From the NCBI RefSeq assembly GCF_004345705.1, contig NZ_SLWV01000024.1:1-57903 (forward strand): DNA of 57,903 bases, written 5' to 3'. The first letter of the stretch is position 1; each line of letters begins with the position of its first letter. Of the stretch, positions 42,618-50,980 are shown one piece after another. The notes beneath the pieces are model-generated. The model saw only the letters and a list, made by a program, of their open reading frames with translations. It was not told the DNA's origin and searched no databases. The DNA is from Marinisporobacter balticus. GTDB lineage: Bacteria; Bacillota; Clostridia; Peptostreptococcales; Thermotaleaceae. A program made the translations under genes and the position numbers.

Positions 42618-43841
42618 TTACTCTTTCGATATTTTTTCTTTTAAAACTTCAATCCCCTTTTGTAATTGTACATCTTCTTCATCCGTTATATTAATTTTCT
42701 CTTTTAACGCTTCTGGCATTTCAATCACGATATTTGGTTCTATTCCTTTTCCATGAATATAGATACCATTCGGTGTAAAATATTGGGATGTTGTTAATTT
42801 AAATCCAGTTCCATCCTTTAAATCAATAACTTGTTGTACCAATCCCTTTCCAAAAGTAGTTGTACCAATGAGTGTTCCTGATTTTGTATCTTTTACAGCG
42901 CCTGATAAAATTTCTGATGCGCTCGCACTTCCCCCATTGACCAATAATACCAAAGGATAGTTTACCTTATTTTTATCAGATTTTTCATATTGACGCTTTC
43001 CAGCTCTATTTTGTGTATAAACAATGGTCTGTTTTCCTAACAATCGATCTGCAATACGCACACACTCTGACAACAACCCCCCTGGGTTATCTCTTAAATC
43101 AATCACAAGTCCTTTTATATTTTGCTTTTCAAGCTTTTTTAGATGCGCCATAAAATCTTCTGATGTTTTTTCATCAAACATCGTAATTCGGAGATATGCT
43201 AATCCATCTTCTAGCATTCTTGATTTTACAGTCTTGATTCTGATCTCTTCTCTCGTAAGCTCAACAGAGAATGGTTCTTTTTTTCCCAATCTCATAATGG
43301 TTAATGTTACTTTTGTACCAGGTTTTCCCTTGATCATGGCTACTGCTTCATCTAAATGATCTGCTGTAACATCCTTGTCATTTACCTTTATAATTTTATC
43401 TCCAGACTGCATGCCAGCTTTATCTCCTGGCGTGTCTTCAAAGGGTGCAACAACAGTTATAAAGCCATCCTTTCCTGGAGACATAACCACGCCAATACCA
43501 CCATAGCTTCCGTGTGTATGCTCCATAAAACTCGTAAATTCTTGTTTATTCATATAAACAGAGTAAGGATCATCTAAGGCTTCAAACAATCCTTTTATTA
43601 TGCCATCTTCAAACTTATTCTCATCTACTGCTTGATAATAATTTTCTTTTATCACACTTTTTAAATTATTCATTTTACTGTACGTTTCATTCATTTTTTT
43701 CGTATATTCATAATTCTGTTTCGAAACAAGTACCTTGTCTCCAACAGACAGAGCAAATACATTTGTCAGTGTAAATGTTACTAACCCTGTTATCAATACA
43801 AGTATCATCGATCCCATTATTGCACGTTTTTTACTCATCAT
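42618..43841 (-). CDS. C-terminal processing protease, S41 family (CtpA/CtpB type)
   Basis: Secreted or membrane-anchored serine protease of 407 residues. An N-terminal hydrophobic segment (residues 9-32) exports it. A PDZ domain (about 95-180; GSYGGIGVVMSP ... DTPGDKAGMQSGD) gates the S41 catalytic domain. The Ser/Lys dyad lies in GGSASASEIL (Ser) and TTFGKGLVQQ (Lys). VIDLRDNPGG is the conserved strand. Such proteases trim cell-envelope or sporulation signalling proteins. The order protease, PDZ membrane protein, uvrB is common in Clostridia; here 269 bases separate it from the PDZ gene. Confidence 0.92.
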   Translation of the reverse strand: MMSKKRAIMGSMILVLITGLVTFTLTNVFALSVGDKVLVSKQNYEYTKKMNETYSKMNNLKSVIKENYYQAVDENKFEDGIIKGLFEALDDPYSVYMNKQEFTSFMEHTHGSYGGIGVVMSPGKDGFITVVAPFEDTPGDKAGMQSGDKIIKVNDKDVTADHLDEAVAMIKGKPGTKVTLTIMRLGKKEPFSVELTREEIRIKTVKSRMLEDGLAYLRITMFDEKTSEDFMAHLKKLEKQNIKGLVIDLRDNPGGLLSECVRIADRLLGKQTIVYTQNRAGKRQYEKSDKNKVNYPLVLLVNGGSASASEILSGAVKDTKSGTLIGTTTFGKGLVQQVIDLKDGTGFKLTTSQYFTPNGIYIHGKGIEPNIVIEMPEALKEKINITDEEDVQLQKGIEVLKEKISKE

Positions 43842-43994
43842 AAAACTCCTTCACCTCAATATGATTTGTTTAAGGGATACAAAAAAAAATTATCCCTAAG
43901 CAACTTCTGCTAATAAATAGTTTATTCTTAAATAAAATCGAATAGTACAAAAACTTTCATAAATGTTGCATATTTCTAATTATATCATTTTCTC

Positions 43995-44843
43995 TTATTT
44001 TTGCAAATAATTGAATTTTCTTCTATTCATATACATCTCCATCTCTTTTTTATATCCCTCTGCAATTTTTTCGATCAATCCATTACAAACAGAATTTAGC
44101 TTCACCTGATTAATACTGCTAATTGGAAGCACATTCACAGAAGTTCCACTCATAAAAGCCCCATCTAATGAAGAAATTTCTTTCTCATAAATAGCTTGCT
44201 CCCTTACATCGATGTCTAAATCTTTACAAACTTTAAGGATACGCTTCCTCGTTACCCCTAGCAAAACATCTTTTGAAGAAGCCGTATAAAGAATCTCATC
44301 CTTTACAAAAAACATATTGGACCTGCTACCTTCCATAATATATCCACCATTATTTACCAAAATCGCCTCATATGCCTTTTCTTTTTGGATCATTTTATTG
44401 ACATTCTCCCGTAAAAATGTATTCATCACCTTTGCATTTGGATTTTCTCTCTCAGAATAATACAATATTGTATGGATGCCTTTTTTATAAACTTGATCTT
44501 CTGGATAATGACTCTCTATAAAATATGTAAAAAAGTCCTGTTTTTCTCCATTTATATTGCTACATAATAATTTCACATTCATATCCTTATACCTATTTAT
44601 TTTAATAAGTTCAAAAATTTCAGCTGTGATCTCTTCATCCGATTTTTTGATCTTCACACCTAAAAGATCTCCTGATTTCCTCATTCTATCCAAATGTTCT
44701 TCTAAAAATAACGGAACCCCATCAATAATTCTTATGACTTCATAAATAATAGGCGTACAAACTTGGTCAAAAATGTCCATATCTTCAGTGGCATATGCTT
44801 GTCCATTATAAATATAATGATCTAAAAAGGCTTCTCTTTTCAT
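43995..44843 (-). CDS. Aminotransferase class IV (branched-chain/D-amino acid/ADC lyase family)
   Basis: PLP enzyme of 282 residues of fold type IV. The family covers branched-chain aminotransferases, D-alanine aminotransferase and aminodeoxychorismate lyase. Features include FLEEHLDRMRKSGDLL near residue 45, the glycine-rich NNGGYIMEGSRSNMFFV segment, and TSVNVLPIS near the C-terminus, all in the PLP-phosphate region. Which reaction applies is not clear from the motifs. It stands alone between the ctp gene and the tRNA cluster. Confidence 0.85.
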   Translation of the reverse strand: MKREAFLDHYIYNGQAYATEDMDIFDQVCTPIIYEVIRIIDGVPLFLEEHLDRMRKSGDLLGVKIKKSDEEITAEIFELIKINRYKDMNVKLLCSNINGEKQDFFTYFIESHYPEDQVYKKGIHTILYYSERENPNAKVMNTFLRENVNKMIQKEKAYEAILVNNGGYIMEGSRSNMFFVKDEILYTASSKDVLLGVTRKRILKVCKDLDIDVREQAIYEKEISSLDGAFMSGTSVNVLPISSINQVKLNSVCNGLIEKIAEGYKKEMEMYMNRRKFNYLQK

Positions 44844-44969
44844 CCTATCACCTCAATGTATAATCTATTCTCTTTCTATTATACGTCAAACCCCTTTTAT
44901 AATCTATCATTCTTATGGTTAAATAAATTTTATATTAGATAAACACATCAAGAATAATGTATACCTATA

Positions 44970-45000
44970 AAAAAATAGCAAGCAGATTCTGCTTGCTATT
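44970..45000 (-). terminator. Terminator of the 5S rRNA-tRNA operon
   Basis: Arms AATAGCAAGCAGA and TCTGCTTGCTATT meet over a tight loop, then a T run on the minus strand, nine bases after tRNA-Phe. Confidence 0.85.
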
Positions 45001-45008
45001 TCAACAAA

Positions 45009-45084
45009 TGGTGCCCAGAGGCGGAATCGAACCACCGACACGGGGATTTTCAGTCCCCTGCTCTACCGACTGAGCTATCTGGGC
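45009..45084 (-). tRNA. tRNA-Phe (GAA)
   Basis: Cloverleaf of 76 bases with encoded CCA. Anticodon loop CTGAAAA. Acceptor GCCCAGA pairs with its 3' arm. Confidence 0.95.
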
Positions 45085-45089
45085 AAATA

Positions 45090-45166
45090 TGGTGGGCCTT
45101 CAGGGATTCGAACCCCGGACCTGCCGGTTATGAGCCGGACGCTCTAACCAACTGAGCTAAAGGCCC
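45090..45166 (-). tRNA. tRNA with CAU anticodon, probably tRNA-Ile2 (lysidine)
   Basis: 77 bases with encoded CCA. Anticodon loop CTCATAA and 5' end GGGCCTTTAGCTCAG resemble tRNA-Ile2 of Firmicutes, whose C34 is modified to lysidine to read AUA. The other CAU tRNA (46051) has the elongator-Met loop TTCATAC. The Ile2 assignment is by resemblance. Confidence 0.85.
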
Positions 45167-45186
45167 CAATTTAGAAATTGGATTGA

Positions 45187-45263
<77 letters not shown>

Positions 45264-45267
45264 TAAA

Positions 45268-45344
45268 TGGTCGGGGTGGCAGGATTTGAACCCGCGGCCC
45301 TCTGGTCCCAAACCAGATGCGCTACCAAACTGCGCTACACCCCG
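45268..45344 (-). tRNA. tRNA-Pro (UGG)
   Basis: 77 bases with encoded CCA. Anticodon TGG in loop TTTGGGA. Acceptor CGGGGTG. Confidence 0.95.
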
Positions 45345-45364
45345 ATTAAGCATATATCCAACAT

Positions 45365-45440
45365 TGGCAGGGGTAGAAGGACTTGAACCCTCGGCACATG
45401 GTTTTGGAGACCACTGCTCTACCAACTGAGCTATACCCCT
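45365..45440 (-). tRNA. tRNA-Trp (CCA)
   Basis: 76 bases with encoded CCA. Anticodon CCA in loop CTCCAAA. Acceptor AGGGGTA. Confidence 0.95.
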
Positions 45441-45457
45441 ACATTTCAAAATAAATT

Positions 45458-45533
45458 TGGTGACCCATCCGCGGCTCGAACGCGGGACACCTTGATTAAA
45501 AGTCAAGTGCTCTACCAACTGAGCTAATGGGTC
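45458..45533 (-). tRNA. tRNA-Lys (UUU)
   Basis: 76 bases with encoded CCA. Anticodon TTT in loop CTTTTAA. Acceptor GACCCAT. Confidence 0.95.
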
Positions 45534-45537
45534 TTAT

Positions 45538-45613
45538 TGGCTGGGGTAGCAGGACTCGAACCTACGCATGCCAGAATCAAAATCTGGTGCCTTACCGACT
45601 TGGCGATACCCCA
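45538..45613 (-). tRNA. tRNA-Gln (UUG)
   Basis: 76 bases with encoded CCA. Anticodon TTG in loop TTTTGAT. Acceptor TGGGGTA. Confidence 0.95.
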
Positions 45614-45622
45614 AAAACTTTA

Positions 45623-45699
45623 TGGCGGGTCCACAGGGATTCGAACCCCGGACACACGGCTTAGAAGGCCGTTGCTCTATCCAACTGAGCTATGAACCC
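45623..45699 (-). tRNA. tRNA-Arg (UCU)
   Basis: 77 bases with encoded CCA. Anticodon TCT in loop CTTCTAA. Acceptor GGGTTCA pairs TGGACCC with one G-T pair. Confidence 0.95.
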
Positions 45700-45704
45700 C
45701 TATT

Positions 45705-45778
45705 TGGAGCGGATGATGGGAATCGAACCCACGCTATCAGCTTGGAAGGCTGAAGTTCTACCATTGAACTACATCCGC
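45705..45778 (-). tRNA. tRNA-Gly (UCC)
   Basis: 74 bases with encoded CCA. Anticodon TCC in loop CTTCCAA. Acceptor GCGGATG. Confidence 0.95.
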
Positions 45779-45790
45779 ACATTATGAAAT

Positions 45791-45867
45791 TGGCGACCCG
45801 GAAGGGGCTCGAACCCTCGACCTCCAGCGTGACAGGCTGGCATTCTAACCAACTGAACTACCGGGCC
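45791..45867 (-). tRNA. tRNA-Asp (GUC)
   Basis: 77 bases with encoded CCA. Anticodon GTC in loop CTGTCAC. Acceptor GGCCCGG. Confidence 0.95.
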
Positions 45868-45872
45868 AATTT

Positions 45873-45948
45873 TGGTGGGCGCAATAGGGCTCGAACCTAT
45901 GACCCCCTGCTTGTAAGGCAGGTGCTCTCCCAGCTGAGCTATGCGCCC
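45873..45948 (-). tRNA. tRNA-Val (UAC)
   Basis: 76 bases with encoded CCA. Anticodon TAC in loop CTTACAA. Acceptor GGGCGCA. Confidence 0.95.
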
Positions 45949-45957
45949 TAAATAAAA

Positions 45958-46032
45958 TGGTGACCCATCCGAGAATCGAACTCGGGTTACCGCCGTGAAA
46001 GGGCGGTGTCTTGACCGCTTGACCAATGGGCC
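45958..46032 (-). tRNA. tRNA-Glu (UUC)
   Basis: 75 bases with encoded CCA. Anticodon TTC in loop CTTTCAC. Acceptor GGCCCAT. Confidence 0.95.
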
Positions 46033-46050
46033 TTAATAAAATTTTTTTAC

Positions 46051-46127
46051 TGGTAGCGGCGAGTGGACTCGAACCACCGACCTTCCGGGTATGAACCGGA
46101 CGCTCTAGCCAACTAAGCTACGCCGCC
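46051..46127 (-). tRNA. tRNA-Met (CAU), elongator type
   Basis: 77 bases with encoded CCA. Anticodon CAT in loop TTCATAC. Acceptor GGCGGCG. It lacks the mismatched first pair expected of an initiator. First tRNA after the 5S gene. Confidence 0.93.
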
Positions 46128-46131
46128 ACAA

Positions 46132-46247
46132 ACCAGCAACGACCTACTCTCCCAGGCAGTTACCCGCCAAGTACCATCAGCGCTGAAGGGCTTAACTTCT
46201 GTGTTCGGTATGGGAACAGGTGTGACCCCTTCGCTATTGTCACTGGA
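46132..46247 (-). rRNA. rrf: 5S ribosomal RNA
   Basis: About 115 bases. Terminal helix CCAGTGAC/GTTGCTGG, the conserved CCGAACACAGAAGTTAAG core and GGGAGAGTAGG near the 3' end. It is followed on the same strand by thirteen tRNA genes. No 23S lies upstream: the next 470 bases hold promoters, an inverted repeat and the kce terminator. Exact ends are approximate. Confidence 0.95.
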
Positions 46248-46295
46248 TAATCCTTCCAAGAAAATCTTTTCATCTTTTTTTCGAGGACAAGATAT

Positions 46296-46324
46296 ATTAT
46301 AATACATATTTCTTGTTTCGTCAA
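46296..46324 (-). promoter_or_regulatory. Proximal promoter (P2) of the 5S-tRNA operon
   Basis: TTGACG at 46319-46324 and TATAAT at 46296-46301, spacer 17, on the minus strand, about 50 bases before the 5S gene. Confidence 0.8.
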
Positions 46325-46390
46325 CACTTTTTTATTCTTTCGTCATAACTTTTAAAATTCATTAAAGTCAATTAACTGACGACAGGATTG

Positions 46391-46419
46391 ATTTTATCAT
46401 CTATTTCATAGTTTGTCAA
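46391..46419 (-). promoter_or_regulatory. Distal promoter (P1) of the 5S-tRNA operon
   Basis: TTGACA at 46414-46419 and TAAAAT at 46391-46396, spacer 17. Tandem strong promoters are usual for stable-RNA operons and show this unit is expressed on its own. Confidence 0.8.
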
Positions 46420-46476
46420 CGATATTCGAGAAAATTCATTTTGGAAAATTCTAGATTGTTTTCATTGGATGAATAC

Positions 46477-46500
46477 TGCGTATACAAAACCGTATACGCA
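46477..46500. repeat. Perfect inverted repeat upstream of the 5S-tRNA promoters
   Basis: Arms TGCGTATAC and GTATACGCA around AAAACC. It lies about 60 bases upstream of P1 and 86 bases beyond the kce terminator. Symmetry and position suit an operator, but no regulator is known. Confidence 0.45.
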
Positions 46501-46579
46501 TTAATTGTTCATTTGTTTCCGTTAGAAATTTACATCCTGTTTAAAGAATTTAGATACACGATTTAGATCCAAACAATAA

Positions 46580-46639
46580 AAGCATAACCCCTGAAACATT
46601 CGGTTCCATTGCATGCATAAGTAAAAAGTTTCAAGGGTT
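46580..46639 (-). terminator. Terminator of the kce/aminotransferase unit
   Basis: Twelve-base arms AACCCCTGAAAC (46586-46597) and GTTTCAAGGGTT (46628-46639), with one G-T pair, around a 30-base loop. About 80 bases after the kce stop. Confidence 0.7.
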
Positions 46640-46718
46640 TTCTTTTTAACCAACTATCAAAAAAGCTGTTTCATTAGATATTACTGTTAAATCTTTTACG
46701 TATTTTTCAACTAATTTA

Positions 46719-47534
46719 CTACGCTAAGCCAAGTATTTTTTTAGCTTCATCCACTGTTGCTATTTTTCTTCCAAGTTCTTTCGCTATACTTACTACTTTT
46801 TTCACTAACAATTCATTTGTCGCATGACTTCCATCAGGCATTTTAATAACATCTTCGAGTCCAGTTCTTACATGTCCCCCTAGAAGGATTGCCATCGTAA
46901 TCATTTGAATTTGTGACCGTCCTATACCACTTACATTCCATGTTGCATCTTTAGGTAGGCTATCTACCATAAACATTAGATTCTTAGGTGTTCCTGGAAG
47001 AGAACCTGGTACATTCATCACAAAATTAAAATGTAGGGGACCTTTTAATATGCCTCTTTTCTCTAATCTTATTGCATTATGAATCATTGCTACATCAAAT
47101 GCCTCTATTTCTGGTTTTATATTATTATCAAACATTTTTTTAGCTAAAGCTTCTACTAATTCTGGGTCATTTGCATTCACACTTGTAGGGAAATTTGAGG
47201 AACCTGTAGAAAGACTTGCCATATGCGTATTTAAATCAAGCATTTGACCACGCCAATCGATTGTATTTTGCCCACCACGTGCGCCTGTTGAAACCTGCTT
47301 TATGATATCTACTTTATCTTTATCCAATCTATCCAAAACTTCTTTAAATAATTTTCTATCACTAGTGGGTTTAGCATTTTCATCTCTTACATGAATATGG
47401 GCAACTACAGCGCCTAATTCTCTACATTTTTTTATATCTCCAATAATCTCATCTATTGTAACTGGAGAATATGGATTTAATTCCTTAGTAGGTACATTCC
47501 CTGTATGTGCTATCGTAATAATTAATTTTGTCAT
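46719..47534 (-). CDS. BKACE-family beta-keto acid cleavage enzyme (Kce-like)
   Basis: TIM-barrel zinc enzyme of 271 residues in the BKACE (DUF849) family. Members condense a beta-keto acid with acetyl-CoA to give acetoacetate and an acyl-CoA; the founding enzyme cleaves 3-keto-5-aminohexanoate in lysine fermentation. The zinc ligands are in VVAHIHVRDENAKPT near residue 45, with STGARGG and GGHVRTGLEDVI later. No other lysine-fermentation genes adjoin it, so another beta-keto acid is possible. The class III aminotransferase immediately upstream could supply such an acid. Confidence 0.88.
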   Translation of the reverse strand: MTKLIITIAHTGNVPTKELNPYSPVTIDEIIGDIKKCRELGAVVAHIHVRDENAKPTSDRKLFKEVLDRLDKDKVDIIKQVSTGARGGQNTIDWRGQMLDLNTHMASLSTGSSNFPTSVNANDPELVEALAKKMFDNNIKPEIEAFDVAMIHNAIRLEKRGILKGPLHFNFVMNVPGSLPGTPKNLMFMVDSLPKDATWNVSGIGRSQIQMITMAILLGGHVRTGLEDVIKMPDGSHATNELLVKKVVSIAKELGRKIATVDEAKKILGLA

Positions 47535-47620
47535 TTTACAATCCCTTTCTGTTATAAATTTTCATCTAAATTGACATCTAAAAGGGATAGAAGTTAGATT
47601 TATCTAACTCCTCCATTTTT

Positions 47621-48979
47621 CTATATCATTTCTTCACAAGTTTTTTTAATTCCAGCTTCTAATTTATCAAATAATAGATCTACTTCTTCTTTTGTAATAT
47701 TAACGGGTGGCGCAATTAAACAATGATCCCCTCTTACCCCGTCTACACTTCCTCCTCCAGGGTAAATTACCAATCCTTCTTCTAAGCATTTATTCGTTAA
47801 AACACCTTTTATGTTTTCTTTTACATCAAATGGTTCCTTTGTATCTTGATCCTTTACAAATTCTAGACCAATCATTAAACCTTTTCCACGAATTTCTCCT
47901 ACAATAGGATATTTGTATAGATCTTGCATTTTTTCTATTAAATACGCACCTTGTTTAGCCGCATTTTCTACATAACCTTCTCTTTCCATTATCTCTATCA
48001 CCTTGTTCGCTATGCCTGCAGATAGTGGATTCCCTGCATATGTATGCCCATGCACAAAATGACCAGAGCCATTAACCATTATTGTATCAAATACCTTATC
48101 TGTGCATATTGTAGCCCCTATAGGCGTATATCCGCAACTCATCCCCTTTGCACAAGTTACAATATCAGGTATAATATCAAAGTGTTCTATGGCAAATTTC
48201 TTTCCTGTTCTACCAAAACCAGCCATAACTTCATCTATTATTAATAAAACATCATATTTATCACAAATTTCTCTAACCATTTTAAAATATACTTTGTCTG
48301 GATGTACCCCAGGCGCTGCAGAGCCTACTACTGGCTCAGTGATAAATGCAGCAATATTATCTGCGCCTTGTCTTAAAATTTCTATTTCTAAAGCTTCTGC
48401 AGCTTTTATACTCGTTTCTTCTAGCGTCTCACATCCCCATGGATTTCTATAATGATAAAATTGTTCAATCTTAGGCATGTTAATTAGCATTGGATCATAT
48501 ATCTTTCTTCTTCCTGTTATACCGGTCATTGAAAGTGAACCGATCGTATTCCCATGGAATGAATTCCATTTTGATATAACTTTCCACTTTGTACTTTTAT
48601 TTCCATCTCTTTCTACAAAATATTGTCTTGCCATTTTCATCGCTGTTTCTGTAGATTCTGAACCACCAGATACAAAATATACATGATTTAAATCTCCTGG
48701 AGCCCACTGTGCAACTTTCTGCGCACATTTTTCAATAGAATCTACTGTCCATCTTGAAAGATGTATAAAAGCAATTCTTTCCATATGTTCCTTTGTGAAC
48801 GCTGCAATTTCCTTATTCCCATGTCCAATATTCGCCACAGCAGATCCAGCACATCCATCTATATATTTATTGCCATCTGCGTCATATAAATAAATTCCTT
48901 CACCCTTTTCAATCATAGGATAATACCAGTTTTGATTTCTATAAAATACATTGTTTTTTGGTGCTTTATTCAAACTCAT
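47621..48979 (-). CDS. Class III aminotransferase (omega-amino acid type)
   Basis: PLP enzyme of 452 residues, fold type I, class III. Motifs include the N-terminal GIYLYDADGNKYIDG, VSGGSESTETAMKMARQ, LLIIDEVMAGFGRTGK, and CAKGMSCGYTPIGA, with the PLP lysine. Class III enzymes act on amino groups distal to the carboxylate (beta-alanine, GABA, taurine, beta-phenylalanine) with pyruvate or 2-oxoglutarate. Partner gene kce follows after 86 bases, so a beta-amino acid to beta-keto acid step is the likeliest role; the substrate is inferred. Confidence 0.88.
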   Translation of the reverse strand: MSLNKAPKNNVFYRNQNWYYPMIEKGEGIYLYDADGNKYIDGCAGSAVANIGHGNKEIAAFTKEHMERIAFIHLSRWTVDSIEKCAQKVAQWAPGDLNHVYFVSGGSESTETAMKMARQYFVERDGNKSTKWKVISKWNSFHGNTIGSLSMTGITGRRKIYDPMLINMPKIEQFYHYRNPWGCETLEETSIKAAEALEIEILRQGADNIAAFITEPVVGSAAPGVHPDKVYFKMVREICDKYDVLLIIDEVMAGFGRTGKKFAIEHFDIIPDIVTCAKGMSCGYTPIGATICTDKVFDTIMVNGSGHFVHGHTYAGNPLSAGIANKVIEIMEREGYVENAAKQGAYLIEKMQDLYKYPIVGEIRGKGLMIGLEFVKDQDTKEPFDVKENIKGVLTNKCLEEGLVIYPGGGSVDGVRGDHCLIAPPVNITKEEVDLLFDKLEAGIKKTCEEMI

Positions 48980-49010
48980 TTTTCAAGACCCCTTTTTTTT
49001 GTTTTTTATA

Positions 49011-50297
49011 TTAAGCGGCTTTACTTACTTTTTCAAACATGCCACCATTCTCAAATTTTTCTCTGTCTAAATCCCCCTCCATACCAGCTACAGCAGTTGC
49101 AACTACTAAGTCTCCTAGTGCATTTGTAGAAGTATGTGCTTGGTCAACAATTCTATAAATACCTGCTACAAGAGCAATCCCATCTAGTGGTAATCCCATA
49201 CTTGTTAGTAATGCGATACTGATTAATAATCCAACTTGAGGCACCGCTGCACAACCAACTGATAATAAAGTTGCTTGTAGTACTAAAAGTGCTTGCATTT
49301 TAAAACCTAACTCAATACCATAAATTTGTGCTGCAAACAATACGATGATCCCAAAATAAATAGATGTCCCGTTCATATTCGCAGTAGCGCCTAATGGTAA
49401 TACAAAGCTTGCATTTTCTTTTGGAATCCCTAGTTCTTCATCTGCAATTCTCATTGTTACAGGTAATGTGGCCATAGAACTACAGGTACTAAATGCAACG
49501 AGCCACGTTTGAAATGCTTTTTTATAAAACTTCATTGGATTGACTTTGCCAAATATAACTAACACTAAAGTATATATAAGCGCAATATGGATCATGGATG
49601 CCAAATAATCTGTTAATATAAATTTTGATATAGGTCCAAAAATTTTCAAACCAAATTTTGTAGTCGCTTTTGCCATTAGTCCAAATACACCATAAGGCGT
49701 AACTTTAACAACAATATCTGTAATCTTAAACATTACTTCAGAAACGCTATCAATTAAACTGATAAGTTCTTCTCCTCTTTTTCCCATCATCAATAGTGCA
49801 GCTCCGATAAATACACTAAAAGAAATGATATGTAACATTTCACCATTTGCCATAGATTCAATTGGATTTTTAGGAAAGAAGTTTAATATCGTATCTGCGA
49901 TACCAGGGAGTTCTTTTACTTCCACACTACTTGCAGCTTCCCCTAATTGAATTCCTGCTCCTGGTTGAATGATATGCGCTAAGACAAGACCAATTGTTAC
50001 TGCACAAAAAGCTGTTCCAAGGAAAAATAAAATAGATTTAATTCCAATACTTCTAAGTTTCCTAATATCCCCTAAATTGGCAACACCACTAATAATTGAA
50101 AAGAATACTAAAGGTACAACAACCATTCTGATTAATTTTAAGAACAAATCTCCCATAAAAGAAAGTATTGGGACAAACTTCGCTACAAGTACATTTTCTT
50201 CTCCACCCATTATACTAAAAACAAAACCTAGACCTGCTCCTAAAATCAATCCAATAAATATTTTATGAAACAATTTTAATTCAAATTTTTTCATCAA
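49011..50297 (-). CDS. Dicarboxylate/amino acid:cation symporter (DAACS family)
   Basis: GltP/DctA-type transporter of 428 residues with about eight helices and two re-entrant loops. Family signatures are the serine-rich CSSMATLPVTMR stretch and the NMNGTSIYFGI motif for the cation/substrate site. Likely imports an acidic or neutral amino acid with Na+ or H+. It lies 31 bases upstream of the class III aminotransferase, as if to feed it. A 56-base sequence shared with the DUF3870 upstream region lies 144 bases before its start. Confidence 0.92.
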   Translation of the reverse strand: MMKKFELKLFHKIFIGLILGAGLGFVFSIMGGEENVLVAKFVPILSFMGDLFLKLIRMVVVPLVFFSIISGVANLGDIRKLRSIGIKSILFFLGTAFCAVTIGLVLAHIIQPGAGIQLGEAASSVEVKELPGIADTILNFFPKNPIESMANGEMLHIISFSVFIGAALLMMGKRGEELISLIDSVSEVMFKITDIVVKVTPYGVFGLMAKATTKFGLKIFGPISKFILTDYLASMIHIALIYTLVLVIFGKVNPMKFYKKAFQTWLVAFSTCSSMATLPVTMRIADEELGIPKENASFVLPLGATANMNGTSIYFGIIVLFAAQIYGIELGFKMQALLVLQATLLSVGCAAVPQVGLLISIALLTSMGLPLDGIALVAGIYRIVDQAHTSTNALGDLVVATAVAGMEGDLDREKFENGGMFEKVSKAA

Positions 50298-50370
50298 TTA
50301 TCTCCCCCTTCCAATTTTGTTTACTTCTTTATTTCTTATTCTTTACCACCTCTTTTTTATTTTACATATT

Positions 50371-50382
50371 CGTCCGGCCAGA
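50371..50382. promoter_or_regulatory. GC-rich near-palindrome upstream of the symporter
   Basis: GTCCGG and CCAGAC differ from symmetry at one position. It stands in an otherwise AT-rich spacer 74 bases upstream of the symporter start, where a regulator might bind. Confidence 0.35.
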
Positions 50383-50401
50383 CAAAAACTATTTATGCAA
50401 T

Positions 50402-50450
50402 AAAAAAATCCAATACAAAATAGCAAAACGCTATTCATGCACTGGATTTT
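50402..50450 (-). terminator. Terminator of the DUF3870 gene
   Basis: Outer arms AAAATCCA and TGGATTTT and inner arms AATAGC/GCTATT form a long hairpin with a T run on the minus strand. Confidence 0.7.
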
Positions 50451-50496
50451 ATTCATTCTACAATAATGGGTTACACTATCGTAACAAATAAAGCAG
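50441..50496. repeat. 56-base repeat, copy A (upstream of the symporter)
   Basis: Begins ACTGGATTTTATTCATTC, contains GGGTTACACTATCG and ends AATAAAGCAG. It aligns without gaps to 50925-50980. The left end overlaps an arm of the DUF3870 terminator. Confidence 0.6.
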
Positions 50497-50516
50497 CTAA
50501 AACAATTTTAATTTTT

Positions 50517-50849
50517 CTATAATTCACTCTTCCAAATCTCATATTTTTCATAGGCACCCTTTAAAGCTACACAAACTGCCTTTCGAGAAACTCCATGAAA
50601 TCTATACTCTACTTCATGCACCAAATCATCAATGTTATGGTCGTGAACATTAAACCCAACCATTATATTCTTTAAAAATTTTTTTGCCTCTTCGGTTAAA
50701 AGCGTAGATACTGCATCTTCAATAATACCCGTTTTCGTATTAATTATAAGTCCAACGCCTACTACCCCATGTAGTTTTCCAGCGGAAATATTTTCAGGTA
50801 GTTTTGCGTATGATATAAAATACACTGTGTTTTTATCGTATCCATCCAA
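50517..50849 (-). CDS. DUF3870 family protein
   Basis: Protein of 110 residues from the TTG at 50849. That codon follows GGAGGGAATTACAG, a clear ribosome site. The open frame extends 22 codons further, but that part is a low-complexity hydrophobic run. With this start the length fits DUF3870. The family core is visible: VYFISYAKLPENISAG, GVGLIINTKTGIIEDA, FLKNIMVGFNVHDHNID and GVSRKAVCVALKGAYEKY. Function is unknown. It lies between the symporter and a DMT-type transporter, near the aminotransferase and BKACE genes. Confidence 0.8.
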   Translation of the reverse strand: MDGYDKNTVYFISYAKLPENISAGKLHGVVGVGLIINTKTGIIEDAVSTLLTEEAKKFLKNIMVGFNVHDHNIDDLVHEVEYRFHGVSRKAVCVALKGAYEKYEIWKSEL

Positions 50850-50924
50850 CTGTAATTCCCTCCAAAACTTTTTTTGAATAAAAAATAGCACAACTATAAA
50901 TATAATAAAAAACATTTATATTGT

Positions 50925-50980
50925 ACTGGATTCTATTCGCTTTGCAACATTGTGTTACAATATCGCCGAGAATAAAGCAG
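50925..50980. repeat. 56-base repeat, copy B (upstream of DUF3870)
   Basis: Begins ACTGGATTCTATTCGCTT, contains GTGTTACAATATCG and ends AATAAAGCAG. It lies 76 bases upstream of the DUF3870 start, on the same side as copy A is to the symporter. Confidence 0.6.

Noticed and set aside
50395..50412. Possible sigma-54 promoter before the symporter (TTGGAT ... TTGCA)
   Set aside because: The GG and GC elements are eleven rather than ten bases apart and the sequence is part of the DUF3870 terminator.
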